This document shows positions 19,515 through 33,229 of a stretch of 64,000 nt of DNA, piece by piece. The position numbers and the translations under genes were made by a program. The stretch's first letter is position 1. The number at the start of each line of letters is the position of its first letter. Source of the DNA: Peribolospora baueri (lineage: Eukaryota; Basidiomycota; Peribolosporomycetes; Peribolosporales; Peribolosporaceae); assembly GCA_029717555.1 (NCBI GenBank), contig JAMDHS010000091.1:17501-81500 (forward strand), read 5' to 3'. The notes below the pieces were generated by a model. It was not told the DNA's origin. It ran no database searches and saw only the letters and a list, made by a program, of their open reading frames with translations.

Positions 19515-22500
19515 ATGGTTCCTCCAAGAGGCAGAAAGGGCAGGCCGACAAGTTCGACGGCGGGGGCAGGTAAAAAGAAGGAGGACGGCGCTGACCAAAT
19601 GCCCTCAAGCAAGCTGAAGCAGGCGAAGCTGCAGATCGGGCGTGTATCCTCGACGTCGTCCGTGTCGTCTTATGATGCGAAATCGCAGACGTCGCAGAGT
19701 AAAAGCGAGGGTGAGCCCTCCAAGAAAGACAAGACGATGCGGCCCATGAGCTCCTTTGCTCAGGTGAGCACGGCGAATCTTGAGAAGCTGTATTTCTTTT
19801 CCTGTGAGCACGGTTCTGACGGGCCTTCCTCGCTGCCCCTGCTTGGATTTCGGCTCGCTCCCACAGCCCTCTGCCTTTCGACTGCCCGATCAGCCTCCCA
19901 TTGCGCGAGGCGGAACGCGAAGCAAGGGAAAGCAGAAAGCAGAAGAAGACGAGAAGGGGTTCATGGAAGACGTGCTCTGGGTGGACCTGTCGCGGCCCAC
20001 TAACAGGGTGAGCGTTCCTATGCCTGTTTACTTCGGATCGAAGAAGCAACGACGCGAACAAGTGGCTCACGCGTTGGAACATATATTTGGCAGAGCGAAC
20101 TAGCTTTGCATCCTAAAAAAGTGGAGGATGTGAAGCGATGGCTCTCTGAGGCGCTCGACGGGCCATCCAGTCTTCGCAAATACCGGGTGAGCCCCGAGTG
20201 ATGAGGCGCGCTTCCACTCTGACGCAGGCTCCTTGACTAAATTTCTTTCACTTGTCCTGCAGCGCATATTAGCTCTGACGGGGCCTGCAGGCTCCGGAAA
20301 AACGGCTGCGCTTCGGGTGCTCTCGTCCGTGGACGAGGTAAACTTTGATATTACGGAATGGAACAACGGCTCGCCCGCGGCGGGAGGCAATGACTGTGAG
20401 TTTTGAACACATTGGATCTGATTCACAAGTGTGAACTTGTATTGAACATCGAGCGTCTCGTCAACTTTAGTTGGAGGTTCCTATGCGGCGAGTTTTGCAG
20501 ACTTCCTTGACAGATCCACTCGATATCTACCCCTGTCATTCGATGATGTGGCCCCGATGTCGACGCCTTCCTCAGCTGGTTTCAACCGGCGCCGCGTTGT
20601 CCTCATTGAGGATCTTCCGAATCTGCAGCACCCTCCCACCCGGGAGGCTTTCCAAGCTGCAGTGAAAACCTTTCTAACCCCCTCGTCGAGTCCCGTCCCC
20701 GTTGACCGTCCACCGCTGGTTCTGATCCTGAGCGAGACAGTACCGCGGACAGACGAGGATGCGTGGGGTGGTTCTGGGGCTGCGAGCTGGAGGGATCGCG
20801 AGAATCAGACCTTGGACCTGAGGAGTGTTTTGCCGGAAGACGTGAGGTGCTCTGAGGGATTCACAAACATCAAGTGTGTCCATTGCAAGTCCTAGCTGGC
20901 TACTAGCTCTCGAATTCCCGGGCTGATATCACCATACCCACGCATCCCCTTCTCCCAGGTTCAACCCCATCGCCACCACAATCCTGTCCAAGGGTCTCCA
21001 GCGCGCCTTGTCCGCTGGAATCGAGAACTCAACGACTGCCATGAAGCGCCCTTCGAAAGAGGCTATTGATCTTATCGCGCGGTCTTCCAACGGAGACATT
21101 CGCAGCGCCATCAACTGTCTGCATTTTCTTTGCAGCGCCAATCTGCCGGACGGTTTGGTGGAGGAGGCGAAGATGAAGAAGAGAACGGCTAAGGGCGTGG
21201 TGAAGAAGGATGGCAAATCGAAGGGTCAGAATGCGAAAGCGATGAAGAAATTGTGGGTGCTCCGACCCTGGTTCTGATTCGGCCAAAGGGAAGGTGACAC
21301 TTCTAACTTGAATCACTTCACTCGACAGGTTGGACATGATGGCGCAGCGGGAGTCCTCTCTAGCGCTCTTCCACGCTTTGGGCAAAGTGTTGTGGAACAA
21401 GAGTTAGTACAGTAAAGCATGCGAGACTAGCGCGAGAGGGAGACGTCGCTGGTGGCTAACTGCGTGCATGTGATAATTGTGGCCCAGGGATCGGTGATGA
21501 CCCAGAGGAGCAGGATGACCCGTCTTCTTCCGCAGATGAATTGAGCGATGAGAAGGTTGTCCATCTCTCAGCCGACAAGGGCCTGGAGTGGGTTACGAAA
21601 GAGAGACAAAGAAGACAGCACACTCAGGCGGATACGGGCCCTCCAGCACTTCCCAGTCATCTACAAGAATGGGAGCGCAGACAAAGCCGCGCCGATGCCG
21701 AGGTGAGATTGCAGTCGCTAGTCTGTCACTTGCATCTTCCATACTCAAAAGGCTTTGCGCTCCGATGGCCTTGTTCGATTGCAGGAATTGTGGAGGTCGG
21801 CGCCAGTGGACACGTCTACTTTTCAACTATTTCTTCATCATAACTACCCCAACTTCTGCACCGACATCGATGAATGCCTGTCTTTGATGGAGTACATGAG
21901 CCTCTGCGACGCTGAGATGAGGCCGGATGTGGGGATGGTGAGCTCAGAACTGTTAGCTTTCCGCTGGGCGAATGGCCTGACTCTTTATTATCTGTCACCA
22001 ATTAGTTTCAGCACCTCCCGGTGATTTCGCAACATGCCTTTGCCGTATCAGTTCGGGGCACGCTGGTCTCCCTGCCTTCTCCGGTTCCACGCCGTGGACA
22101 GAGGATACTCAAACCGGCATTTTGGGAGATGAGCAAACAAGCTCGAGAGAACATGGTCGCCTTGGATGACTTTCAGCGCTTGGCGTACAGCGCTTCGGTT
22201 GCCGCTGGAGCAACCACGGCATGGTCGAGGGAGGTGTTGACGACAGAACTTGTGCCGTCCTTGCGCTTTCTGCGACCTCGCTCTCGCGGCGGTGAGCATG
22301 CGACCCAAGGATCCCACTCGTGGGGCGCACTGATTCGCTCACTGGAAACCCATCTATCCCAACCTCAGGCCTCCCGGAAAAGATCGTGGAGTTGTCGACG
22401 CTGAAGTTCGAACGGCCGTCAGCTGTGGACACGAGCCGGCACGTCCTTGGCGAAGACGAGATACCGGCTGAGGATGTATCGTCCTCTCAGCCGAATGCCT

Positions 22501-22628
22501 CACAGGCGGTGAACGATGGGACAAACGGGGATCGTTCCGTGTTCGAGATTGTGTCCACAGACCCGCTGGAAGGCGCAGATAGTCGGGCTCTGTATCTCGA
22601 GGATGACGATGTCGAAGCCTTCGACTAA
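19515..22628 (+). CDS. RAD17: Checkpoint clamp loader large subunit Rad17 (Rad24)
   Basis: Rad17 replaces Rfc1 in the RFC complex that loads the 9-1-1 clamp at damaged DNA. Eleven exons (19515-19763, 19867-20007, 20094-20186, 20263-20395, 20471-20846, 20959-21252, 21329-21402, 21488-21702, 21752-21937, 22006-22291, 22369-22628) close in phase to 768 aa. The N-terminus is Lys/Ser-rich. The conserved LWVDLSRPTNRSELALHPKK region leads to Walker A TGPAGSGKTAALRVL (about 166-180) and Walker B VVLIEDLPN. Then come NPIATTILSKGLQRAL, NGDIRSAINCLHFL (sensor 2 region) and SSLALFHALGKVLWNK. In-frame ATG 19473 would add 14 residues; 19515 was preferred. The C-terminal 90 residues are acidic. Confidence 0.94.
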
Positions 22629-23105
22629 GCCTGGCGTGTAATATATTTGAGCGGAGGCGAGTCGTTAGTCGTGTTGGAACCGGAATTTCGTTCGAGTTCT
22701 GCGGACGAGCACTTCTGTGCACACGCGGTTTATAAAACAGACGCCACCGCGGTTTACAAGCCGTCAGCTTCCTTGCAAGCTGCTCTCCTTGGAACGCGCT
22801 GCCGTCGAACTGGCGACCTTGGCGCGCCACTTTACGCGCTCAATGCGCCCTCTTGGCTGCGGCGCGCTCCAGAAAATTTGAATGCCGTTGCACCACCCTC
22901 CCTTCTTTTCCCGAGAAGACCACTCACGAACGCTGAAGATACCCCTCGCAAAACGTCGTTCACCGTCATCTAGCATAGGTCCTCCTCTTTCTCTCCCCAT
23001 TAATACTGAAGGGTGAGTGCGATATGCGCGGTCGATCGGGCCGGTGGACTCCCATGATAACGATGACCATTATCCTCCGGTTCGTCTTACGCTTTGTAGG
23101 CCGAG
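22629..23105. other. RAD17-importin spacer
   Basis: Tandem-gene spacer of about 480 bp holding the RAD17 3' UTR and the importin promoter. Nothing else was recognised. Confidence 0.45.
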
Positions 23106-26100
23106 ATGAGTGCCCAACACCTGTTCCAGCTCTTCTCATCGACCTACCATGCGGACCCTAACGTCCGAAAGGCCGCCGAGCTTGAGATCCGTAAGGTGCA
23201 TGGGTCCCACATCAGCACACCAGTAGGGGCACTAGGCTGATTCACCGTCTCTACCATCTCTTCCCCCCCCAACCCCACGCTCTCCTTGGTATCCGTGCCC
23301 GCAGATCGAAGCCGAACCCGGCATGCTCATCACCGTCTTTGGGCTGCTGAGTTCGGATCAGACCGAGATGGCGGTCCGGCAGGCGACGGCCGTGTACCTC
23401 AAAAACCGCGTTCGCCGCGGCTGGGACGTCGACGAGTCGCGTTTCCAGACTCAAGCTGGCGGTCCCACCAACACGCCCCCCATCCCGCAGGTGGATCGGG
23501 ATCAGATCAAGGCAGGCATCCTGGACGCTCTCGTGAAGACGCCCCCTCAGGTCCGCGTTCAGCTCGCTTCTACTCTCAACCTCATCCTCTTGTCCGACTT
23601 CCCCGACAAGTGGTCCGGCTTCATCGAAAATGTGAACGGGATGCTTCACAGCCCGGAAGTCTCGGTCAACTATGGCGGAATGCGCGCACTTTTGGAAGTC
23701 TTGAAGGCCTACAGGTGGGCATATACTTAGCGTCGATATGTCTCTATTATGCTACTCGCTGACTCGCCAGCATCTTCTCGGCTGCAGGTGGCGCACCTCA
23801 GAACAGCCCATCGTCGAGCAGATCGTGTCGGTCACCTTCCCGCAACTCATTGCCCACGCCACTTCTCTAATCAATTCGCCCAACGTGACTTCCTCGGACG
23901 TTGGCGAGCTCTTGTACGTCATCCTCAAGTGCTACAAGACCGCCATCAATCGCGAGTTGCCGCCGCCGCTTCAGCAGCGCGACAGCATTTACCAGTGGGG
24001 ATCTCTCTTCCTCAAGGTTGTCGAAAAGCAGATCCCTCTGGATCAGCTCCCCGCTGATCCAGAGGAGAGGGAGAAGAGTAGCTGGTGGAAGGCGAAGAAG
24101 TGGGCCTACCACTCCCTCAACAAACTTTTTGCTCGGTGCGTTTTTTTTTGTTCTCAAAACACCCGAATGGTTCACTGACTCGTCTTGGCCCTTCTCTGTT
24201 CAGTTACGGCAACCCCTCCCAGCTCCCGTCGAACATGCAGCGCTTCAAGCCGTTTGCGGACACGTTCGTCGTCCAGTTTGCGCCTGAGATCCTCAAGGCC
24301 TACTTGCGCGAGACCGATCGCCACGTTACCGAGAAGGCGTGGCTGAGTAACAAGGTCCTGCATTTCATCTTCAGCTTTTACGCCGAGTGGTGAGTCCAGG
24401 TGTTCCAATGCGGATTCGAGCTACGTGCGGGGAACGTTAAAGACGTTTACGAATGTCCAATTCACGTCTCAGCATCAAGCCCAAGTCGACCTGGGACCTT
24501 CTCAAGCCGCACGTCAACAACCTCGTGTCTCGCTTTGTTTTCCCGACCATGTGCTTCTCTGACGAGGAAGAGGAGTTGTGGGAGGATGATGCGGTTGAAT
24601 ACGTTAGGGCAAAGATCGGTAAGTAGATTGATATCGTTCTTATCGATCTTGTGGTCGCGGCAGCTCATTTGATTCATTCTTGATTCATCCATGTCGCTCA
24701 AAGATGCGTTCGAGGACTTCGGCTCGCCCGCCTCCACCGCTACATCGCTCTTGATCGCTCTCGTCCAGAACAGGAAGAAGGCCACGTTCGAAGACACCCT
24801 GGGATTCATCAACTCCGTTGTGAGCTCCTATCCTGCATCCACGGGGCCCAGAGAAAAGGAGGGTGCTCTCCGCATGTTCGGTGCGCTCGCGCACTCTGCC
24901 ACCCGAAGCGCGAAGGTTGGGCCGCTGCTCGAGGGCTTCTTTGTTCAGTATGTCATCCCGGACTTTAAGAGCGAGCAACGCTTCCTCCGTGCAAGGGTAA
25001 GTGGTTGAGTTCAGCTTCAGTGAAAAGCTAAAGAGGATGTACTCACAAAGCTGAACTCGCTACTCCGTAGGCCTGCGACCTCGTCACCGCTTTCGAGACA
25101 TATGACATGAAGTGGTCGAACGCCCAGAACCTCGAGGCCGTCTTCCATGGCGTCACTGCTTGTATGACGGACCCCGAGTTGCCCGTGCGTGTGACGGCGG
25201 CCAGGGCGATCGCAGAACTAGTCAACCACGAGGTCGTGCACAACGCCATGGCTCCTAACGCTGGCCCGCTCATGCAAGGTGAGTTGACTATGGTCTTGAT
25301 TGTGCCAGCAGTCCGTCCAGTTAACGCGATTTCGGTTGCATCTTTCAGAGCTCATCAAGCTGAACAACCAGATCGAACTTGATACGCTCAGTCGCACCAT
25401 GTCGTCCATTGTCGAAAACTTTGCGGAGGAGATGTTGCCTTTCGCGGTGCAGCTCACGGAGCACCTGGTGAGGCCCTGTAAGGCTCCCGTATCACTAGCC
25501 TCGCGCTGCTCTTCGCTGATTTCAGTTCTCATGCGCTTCGTTCTGTAGCGTGACAGGTATATGCGCCTGATGAAGGACACTATCGAAGCAGCCAGGAAGG
25601 CGGAGGCTGACGTCGACAATATTGACTTGGACGACACTACTGGCGAGGACAAGACTCTGGCAGCCATGGGAGACCTTGCAACCATCCAGCAGATCCTGGC
25701 AATCACGCAGAACTCCGAGACAATCATGGCCCAGGTTGAGCAAGTGCTTCTTCCTTTGATCGCGTTCAGCCTTGAGAGCAACACCGTCGGTGAGTTCATC
25801 TTGCTCCATCAATGGAGAGCTTATCAGCGTTCAACACTCATTTCTACGTCCTCCATGTCCCGCGTGACGTAGAGATGTACGACGACGTCCTTGAGATCTT
25901 GGACAGCCTCACTTTCTGGCAGAAGAAGATCTCGCCGCAGGCGTGGCAGATTTTCGAGCTGTTGTACCAGTCCTTCAAGAAGGACGCCATTGACTTCCTC
26001 GGCGGTGAGCGACTCTGTTATTTGACTAGTGCTTTCTTCATAATGTCACTCAATTCTCCGCTCCTCATTCCTGTGTCGCAGAGATGACCGCCTCGCTCGA

Positions 26101-27303
26101 CAATTTCCTGTCCTACGGCTCTGACGTCTTCGCCCAGCGCCCCGACTACCGCCGTATGGTCTTGGATATCTTCGAGACAGCCATGAGAAGCGACAAGCTC
26201 GGTGTTGGTGACCGCATCGCAGCGTGCAAGATCGCTGAGGGCGCACTGCTTCACCTCCGGGGCCAGATCGACGAGGCCATCCCCGCGATCATCCAGATCG
26301 TCATTCAGCACGCCATTGCGCCCAGAGGCAGTCGGTCGCTCAAGTTCTTCTGCGTCGAGATTGTGCTTAACGCGATCTACTACAACCCGCAGATTGCCCT
26401 CGGCGCTCTGGAGCAGAACAACCTTACGGCCGCATTCTTCACTAGCTACCTCAAAGACATCGAGATGTTCAAAAGGGTGCACGACAAGAAGATTTCCATC
26501 ATGGCCCTGGCCTCTCTCCTCGAGACACCTCAGGTCCTCGCCTCGCCGTCTCTTCAACAGGGGTTGCCTCAGGTGGCCGCCGCATTGCTCAGGAATTTGG
26601 CCACTTTCCCCACTGCATGGGAGGGTAAGTGGCTGCTTTACTCCGTATGTTGTCGAGGGGATCGTGATAGCTGACGGCACGTCTGATGCAATGACTGGTG
26701 ACGCAGAGCGCAAGCAGTTGATGTCCATGATGGAGGAAGCTGATGATGACGATGAGGAGGCTGACATTGGCGACGATGGTTTCGAGGACGAAGGTGAGCT
26801 TGGCTGCCGCCTTTTCCGCATTCCGTTGGCTGATCAATCATCTACTGTCTGTTCGTGCCCCAGAATCTGAGGAGGGTGACATTCAGGACGAGGACAACGA
26901 GTATCTCGAGGTTCTTGCGCAAGAGGCTGAGCGTCTACGTGAACAAGAAGCTCGCGGTGCAACCGATGCCAGCACGGACGACGACCTTGAGGAGGACGAC
27001 GAGGTGCGCCCAACTTTCAGGAGCTTGAGCCGGAAAAGCCAATCTGAATCCAAATCGCTGATCGACTGCCTTTCCTTTCCCACGTCACAGATCGAAGAAG
27101 AGCTCATGTATGAGAGCCCGCTGGACCAGCTCTCGGTGTACGACCGCTTCCGTCAACTCAATGCGAACCTCCAGGCGACCCAGCCACAAGTGCTGCAGGT
27201 GATTCTGAGCAGCCTGAGTGGGGACCAGCAGGAGCTCTGGCAGAAGGTGCTGCAACAGCCGAACGAGCTTGAGGAGCAGCAGGGGCAACAGGCCAAAGCT
27301 TGA
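23106..27303 (+). CDS. Importin-beta family karyopherin (importin-7/8, Nmd5/Sxm1-like)
   Basis: This is a nuclear import receptor of the importin-beta superfamily. Fourteen exons close in phase to 1051 aa: 23106-23195, 23305-23714, 23788-24135, 24204-24389, 24473-24618, 24704-24996, 25071-25278, 25349-25467, 25549-25789, 25873-26004, 26082-26624, 26707-26793, 26864-27003, 27091-27303. The N-terminal Ran-binding region reads LFQLFSSTYHADPNVRKAAE, QATAVYLKNRVRRGW and DFPDKWSGFIENV. Then come KWAYHSLNKLFARYG and FLRARACDLVTAFETYDMKW. The acidic loop ADDDDEEADIGDDGFEDE occurs near residue 870-890, and the end is LYQSF/HEAT-like repeats and a Gln-rich tail. Importin-7/8 orthologues share this length and the C-terminal acidic cluster. 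Nmd5 versus Sxm1 cannot be separated by eye. Confidence 0.92.
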
Positions 27304-28105
27304 TCCTGCGAAGGACTGAGAAGGCCAAGCCCGTAGGAGGTGAAGAGACGTGTTAAACTTGAATGCTTGCCACGGATCTTGCCCAGGCGCCCGTTACGTC
27401 CGCAAACGCGGTGAGATCAAAAATGCCTGTTTCTTTCTTTCCCCCTCCCTTCCCGTACCTGTCGGCCTCGCTCGTCTCTGGCTCGCATGTCTCTACTTCA
27501 CGACACGATTTAATGGGTAACGACTTGTTCGCTTGGAGCGCAGGGTGGTGCACCAGTGCCGACCGGCCTCGTACGAAGACGCTTGTCGGTGACACGGCCC
27601 GCCTCCCGGCACCTCGGCGAATCTGTTTTCGAGTTTCCGAGCCGAGGCTAGCGTTGCGCAAGGCAGAGGGGGCGAGCTCGCTCCTACGTCGACTGGGATG
27701 AGTGTTCAAGTAGAGTCTTTCAATAAAAGGTCATGGCGGGAGTGAGAGCGAGCGACATGGCGTGATGTGGAGGTCACGAGACGAGCAGAGAGATGAGAGC
27801 GACTTGTGGTGTACAGTGGCACAGTCCTGTACATCGCGAGACACTGCGGCTCCCAATGGGCACAGTGATGTGGAGGTGTGGAGGAGTGGCGGCGTCTGCC
27901 CATCGGGAAAAAAACCAGCGCCCGTGGGCAGCAAGCGAAGGTGGTTCCGTCGAACGGGGAGCTGGGACGGGTGACGTATTTAAGAACGGATGTGCCGTGG
28001 TGGGGGGACATGCGTCGCTCTCTTCTCTTCTCCCAATCCACCGCCCCGTCTCGTCTTTTTCTTGTGTCACCCAGCCATCGCTCACATCGTCCACTACTCT
28101 CAGAC
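27304..28105. other. importin-AKR spacer
   Basis: About 800 bp between tandem genes, with the importin 3' UTR and the aldo-keto reductase promoter. No further gene was recognised. Confidence 0.45.
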
Positions 28106-29878
28106 ATGGCCGACATTCCTCACTTCACCCTCAGCACCGGACAGAAGATCCCCTCCGTGGCCATGGGGTGAGTGGGTTTCGCACGCCCGCGGCGACCATG
28201 CAGCAGGCTGAGAGACACGCGGGACACGTCCGCCCCTTCCCTGCCACAAGCTGCTGGATGGGCGAGCCAGGTCGTGGCGAGGAAGTGACCCGCGGGCTGA
28301 CGGAGGCGTTTAAGGTAGGCTACCGTCACCTCGACACGGCGGCCGCGTACATGAATGAGAAGGAAGTGGGACAGGCCGTCAGGGAGTCTGGCCTGCCGAG
28401 GGACCACGTCTTCATCACGAGTGGGTTTGGGAAAACACGGCCTCTGTGGCACACCGGACGCATTCTCTGATGTCCAGCCGTCCCCCCTGTGACCACACCT
28501 TTCAGCCAAGGTCTGGAACACCCGCCACCACGAGCCGGAGAAGGCTTTGGACGACTCGCTCGCCCAGCTCGGCATGGACTACGTTGACCTCTACCTCATG
28601 CATGTAAGCGACCCATCTTCTTCTCTCCGCTCGATCGTGAGCTTCGCAAGAAGAAGAAGGGGAGAACGCGCACATGGTTCTCAACCACTTACGCCTCGCT
28701 TCTCTCTCCTCCCGCACGCAGTGGCCTCAAGCCAACGTCCCCGGCTTGATGGAAGCAGGACACGTTGCTGTCCAGGAAGACGAATCGATTGATTACGTCA
28801 CGACGTGGCAGAAGATGGAGCAACTGTTAGAGACTGGTGCGTGCGCAAGCCTTAGTCTCGCTGTTTGCCTGACCGCTCTCTTCTGTTGTTCCTCATAGGT
28901 AAGACCAAGGCCATCGGCGTGTCTAACTTCTCCTTGAAAAACCTCAAGCCCTTGTTGGAGAAGGCCAAGGTCGTGCCGACTGTCAACCAGGTGCATTGCT
29001 CGGCTACCATTGATTTGGACAGGAGGCAGGCTGGCTCGCGAGCTCTCCATACTGACTCGCCTCATCTCTTCCCTTTTCGAACCTCTCACCCTCATCATAC
29101 CCAGATCGAAGCGCACCCTTACCTACCCGACCACGAAGTCGTCGCCTTTTGCGCTAAACACAACATCCACGTCACGGCCTACTCTCCTCTGGGACAGTAC
29201 GATTCTCCCATTCTGCGCGACCCCGATCTTAAAAAGATCGCCGATGAGACGGGCAGCACGATCGGTCAAGTCGCTCTCAGTTGGGCCGTGCAGAGGGGGA
29301 CGAGCGTTGCTCCTAAGGTGAGCTGCCGGCGTCGGTAAAGAATTGGTTTCGTCGAGAGGGAGGGCGGGGAGGGAAGAGGACGTCCGGTCTTCCCAGCACT
29401 TTGATTGGTTGTTGATCTCTATGATCTCGTCCCTAGTCATCCAACCCGACCAGGATGAAGCAGAACATCACGGTACGTTCTTGTTCTTGATTACTTCTTG
29501 GCTCACGTTTTCTAACTTTCAAGCGGCGGTTGATGAATCACACGTTGACTTATCCTTTTCCACCACCTGCTCGTCCTTACAGCTCGTTAAACTAACCCCA
29601 GAACAGATGAACGTGATCGACCACATCTCTGACGACCCGAAGCGACACAAGCGACTGGCCTCCGGGCCTTACAAGGAAGGGAAGGTCTTCGGCTGGACGT
29701 TGGAACAGCTGGGTGAGTGCATCTTCTCGAGCTTGTGTCAATTTGCTTGCTTCTCATCTCTCGTCTCCTTTTTTTGTCGCGTCGTGCGTCGTGCGCCCCG
29801 CGTCCTCTACGCCTATGCGACACACTCCCCGTTTTTACCGCCCTTTCTCTTTGCGTAGGCTGGGAGGTCGGCTTCTGA
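28106..29878 (+). CDS. Aldo-keto reductase
   Basis: This is an NAD(P)H-dependent carbonyl reductase of the AKR superfamily (alcohol dehydrogenase [NADP+]/aldehyde reductase type). Nine exons (28106-28167, 28251-28420, 28506-28603, 28722-28836, 28899-28990, 29105-29317, 29437-29472, 29583-29712, 29859-29878) give 311 aa, typical for the family. The catalytic tetrad is complete: D49 and Y54 in HLDTAAAYMNE, K79 in TKVW, H110 in YLMHWP. Further signatures are GVSNFSLKNLKPLLEKA, VNQIEAHPYLP, VTAYSPLGQ and a late cofactor-binding segment SSNPTRMKQNIT in place of the commoner IPKS region. The exact substrate cannot be read from the sequence. Confidence 0.95.
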
Positions 29879-30504
29879 GTCAAGGCAGGGTTCGTTCTAG
29901 TCGTAGGACTTGAGTCCTCTGCCTATGCTCGAGGTGGCTTCGAAGGACTCGAAGGATAAGAGCACGTTGTGGCAGCCATACTGTACGAGTACTCTCACTA
30001 GAGCCCGTAGACGGAACGGAGCGTGGAAACGTGATAAAGCAGCAACTGCGCCCATGCAGATCCTATTTCCCACTTCACACGCTCACCAAGCCGACGTCGG
30101 GTGAGCTGCAAGATGGTAGGGTAGAAGAGGGAAACGTTCGGTGGCTCGACTTGCCGACCTCAGGCCTGCTCTCCTCGGGCGGTCACGATGACCAAGGTGA
30201 GGACGGGCGAAGGAAAGAGCGAAGAGAGACGGTTTGGAGATTCGCTGGGCGCGTTTCGTCACACCTGCCTACCTGCGTTCTGCTTTGACTGCGCTGTGTA
30301 ACGGCCCTTCTTCTCGTATATCGTTCGAGGACAGTGGTCCCCATCTGCGTATTGATCACTCCTGCGAAAAGACTTTGGGCTGAGTCGTGGTGAAGTGGAA
30401 AGATGTGTAAAATCGCGGTGCCGTTTGATTTTGCGGGCCGCGTCGGTCGATCGCTCGCTGCACTCTTTCATCCGTCACCACCACCATCGCTTGCACCGTC
30501 CACC
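29879..30504. other. AKR-TAF7 spacer
   Basis: About 625 bp in tandem orientation. An in-frame ATG at 30403 lies 102 bp upstream of the chosen TAF7 start, so part of it may be coding. Nothing else was recognised. Confidence 0.4.
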
Positions 30505-32926
30505 ATGGACGGGAATAACACCGACGACAACAGTGCCGCGGGAGCGAGCGCCATCGTGGATGCGTCCTCCTCGCAGCCGGGCATCTCTACTTCCTCCATC
30601 ACCACCGTCGGCGACACGCAGCCTCCTCAGTATCCTCCTTCGCCACATTCCCAGCCCACGACTGTCACAACGACAGACGACAGCTTCGCAAAGCCGAGTG
30701 ACAGTTCGACATCCCAAACTCTGCTCCAGTCATCTGTACCCACCTCGACATGGACGTCAATGGAAGCGGAACAGCAAGTCGGACCGTCGTCCCAAAGCAA
30801 TTCTTTTCCGAATGTCCCGTTCATGATCGCTCCCGAGAACCACATCGCTCCCACCCCCTCCAGCTCCTCCTCGCAGCACGGCTCAAACCCAGACGCAGGC
30901 AAAGGAGGACGAGGTGGCAGCGGCCGAGGGGGAAAGTCCAGAAGGGGCTCCACCATTACCCGGCTCAATGTGGGCGTAGCGGCCGACGGGAGCTTGCCGG
31001 ACCGACAACGACGCAAGTCCATGAGAGCAAAGGAGAGCTTACAGTCCGAGTTCGCCTTTGGGGAGTACGAGCGCGGCGATGTCCCGGATGGTCGTGGCGA
31101 CGGTGGAGGAGGAGGAGGAGCCGCGGGGGAAGCAAAAAAGCTGCGAAGAGCGTCCAGGCTTGGAGGGCCTCACGCCGGCAAGGGCAAGGGGTGGAGGAAA
31201 GGGCAAGGCAAAGGCCCCGCCCCGAAGATTTCTCTTCGTCTGGCCGAGGGGGGTTCTAGCGCGGCTGCAATAGAGGCGAGGTACATGCAGGGGTATAACC
31301 GCGAGCTGGATTCCAGCGATGACGAGGGACTGGCGTTCGAGGAGCAGTTCATACTCAGGATGCCTGAGGGTCCGGATTGTGAGCGACTCAGGGAGATGGT
31401 CAAGAAGAAGAAGGTCGGAGAAGATGTTTGGTTCAAGTTTAAGGGTGCGTCGAGGATCTCTGGCTTGATCCGGTGGAGCGAAGCGCGATAAACCCGTGAG
31501 TATGATGGTGCTGACCGTTCGATGATGTTAAACCCTCGCCGCTTAGACTCCCGTCGAGCCGTCTTCCACATCGGAGACACTACCTATTCTGCCAAGCTAG
31601 TGGACCTTCCGAGCATCATAGAGAGTCAGAAAACTCTGGACAACAAGCATATGTTCAAGGTCGCTGATATTTGCCAGGTGAGCGCCGGAGCTACGTGCGA
31701 GCCTGTCCACTCTGGTCTGCCAGTCGTCTTCTGGGCCTTACCGTTCATGAATCCATCCCTTGACCATCGTCCTCTTTCCCTGTTCTCTCGATGCGCAGAT
31801 GCTCCTTGTGGAAGACCCTCTCGCTTCAGAAGACGTCGTAACCGAAGGCTCGGGCAAGCCAATGAACGTCGAGGACTTCGTCTTCCCACACGGCATCACC
31901 CCTCCCATGAAGCACGCGCGCAAAAGGCGCTTCCGCAAGAGAGTTGCTCGAAGGGTGAGCCGGCGGTGCGATTGTTGGTTGGCGTAAGATCGAGAGCTTT
32001 CTCGTTGACTTGGTTTTTATGGTCTTTTGCGTCGCCCTGACAGACCATCGAGACTGTCGAGAAGGAGGTGGAACGATTATTGGAGGAGGACGCCAAGGCG
32101 GAGAAAGTCCAGTTCGGTGAATAAAACAGCATGACCGATGTATTTGCTATTCCAAAGAGGAGGGCCTATGCTGACTATTTGATGATCACGTCCGCCCGGA
32201 CCCTTCTTTCTTCGACAGAAATCCTGGACGGAGTCAACGCTGATCTCTCCGACTCAGAGTTCGGCACACCTCTTCCCGGCGAGACGCCACGTCCGGAAGC
32301 GAGATCGGGGACGGAGGCGATGTCGGAGCTCGGGGAGGGCGAGACACCTCGTCGACTCACCGAGGACGAAGGCGGTGCCGAGGGGGAGGAAGGAGACCTG
32401 GGAAGCGACGCTGGCGGGAGCGTGTTTGGCGGATCGGACGAGGGCGAAGGAGAGGGCGAGGGAGAGTTCGATGCAGATCTCGCTGCGGAGCTGGACAAGG
32501 AGATGCAAGGCTTGGAAGAGGACGAGGAAGAGGAAGGAGAGGGCGAGGAGGATGAGGACGATGAGGATGAGGACGATGAGGACGAAGACGAGGGAGAAGA
32601 GGACGAGGAGATGGATGAGGAGAGTCTCGAGCTCGCCAGGAGGCATAAGCTCCTCCTCGCCGAAGTGCGCGATCTTGACACCGCCGTCAAGAAGAAGGAG
32701 GCTGAGGTGACCGGCACTACGAACCCGCTCATTAAGGTGAGTCTTCTTGAGCCATTCTCAGGTCCTATTTCATGCACCAGGTAGTGCCGATGTGCTGCTC
32801 ACTAACCGTGGGGATTCCCTCCCTTCCCGCTCGTGTTCACAGCAACGCCACGAGGACTCATTACGAAAGCTCGTCGCCGAACGCGATATCAAGCGCAACC
32901 AGCTGGAGCAAAACGGCGCCGCTTGA
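30505..32926 (+). CDS. TAF7: TFIID subunit TAF7 (TAFII55 N-terminal domain)
   Basis: TAF7 is a TFIID component that works with TAF1 at core promoters. Six exons (30505-31444, 31547-31677, 31799-31954, 32044-32116, 32219-32736, 32843-32926) give 633 aa. The first about 275 residues are a Ser/Thr- and Gly/Lys-rich extension. The TAFII55 domain follows: EEQFILRMPEGPDCERLREM, DVWFKFKDSRRAVFHIGDTT, YSAKLVDLPSIIESQKTLDN and HMFKVADICQMLLVE, then GITPPMKHARKRRFRKRVAR. A long Asp/Glu tract (about residues 510-570) and a coiled-coil C-terminus (SLRKLVAERDIKRNQLEQNG) close the protein. Total length is larger than human TAF7 but close to fungal Taf67. The start at 30505 sits in a good accatgg context. 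Confidence 0.94.
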
Positions 32927-33229
32927 GAGTAGCTCCTTCCGACCGATTTCTGTAGGCGCAGCAGCTGTTCTCTGTGATCCACAGCTACCGCCGTCGTCTG
33001 CTTGCACCATTCCCGTGGATAGGCGGGATGCTGTTCTTGCTAATGGGATCAGTGCTTGAAATACACGGCGCGAAATGGACTAGCATACAGGTACCAGGGG
33101 CCGAAACATGCTAGGACGAAGTCAAAACGACGCACACACCTGCCAGCGCTTTCTCAGCGCTCTTCTCAATGGACTAGGATGCTCTTCAACCTACGAATCT
33201 CGATGGCTTAAGTGAAACTCTTCCTTTTC
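32927..33229. other. convergent spacer TAF7 / SNF2 gene
   Basis: About 300 bp between convergent stop codons, presumably two 3' UTRs. Nothing else was recognised. Confidence 0.5.
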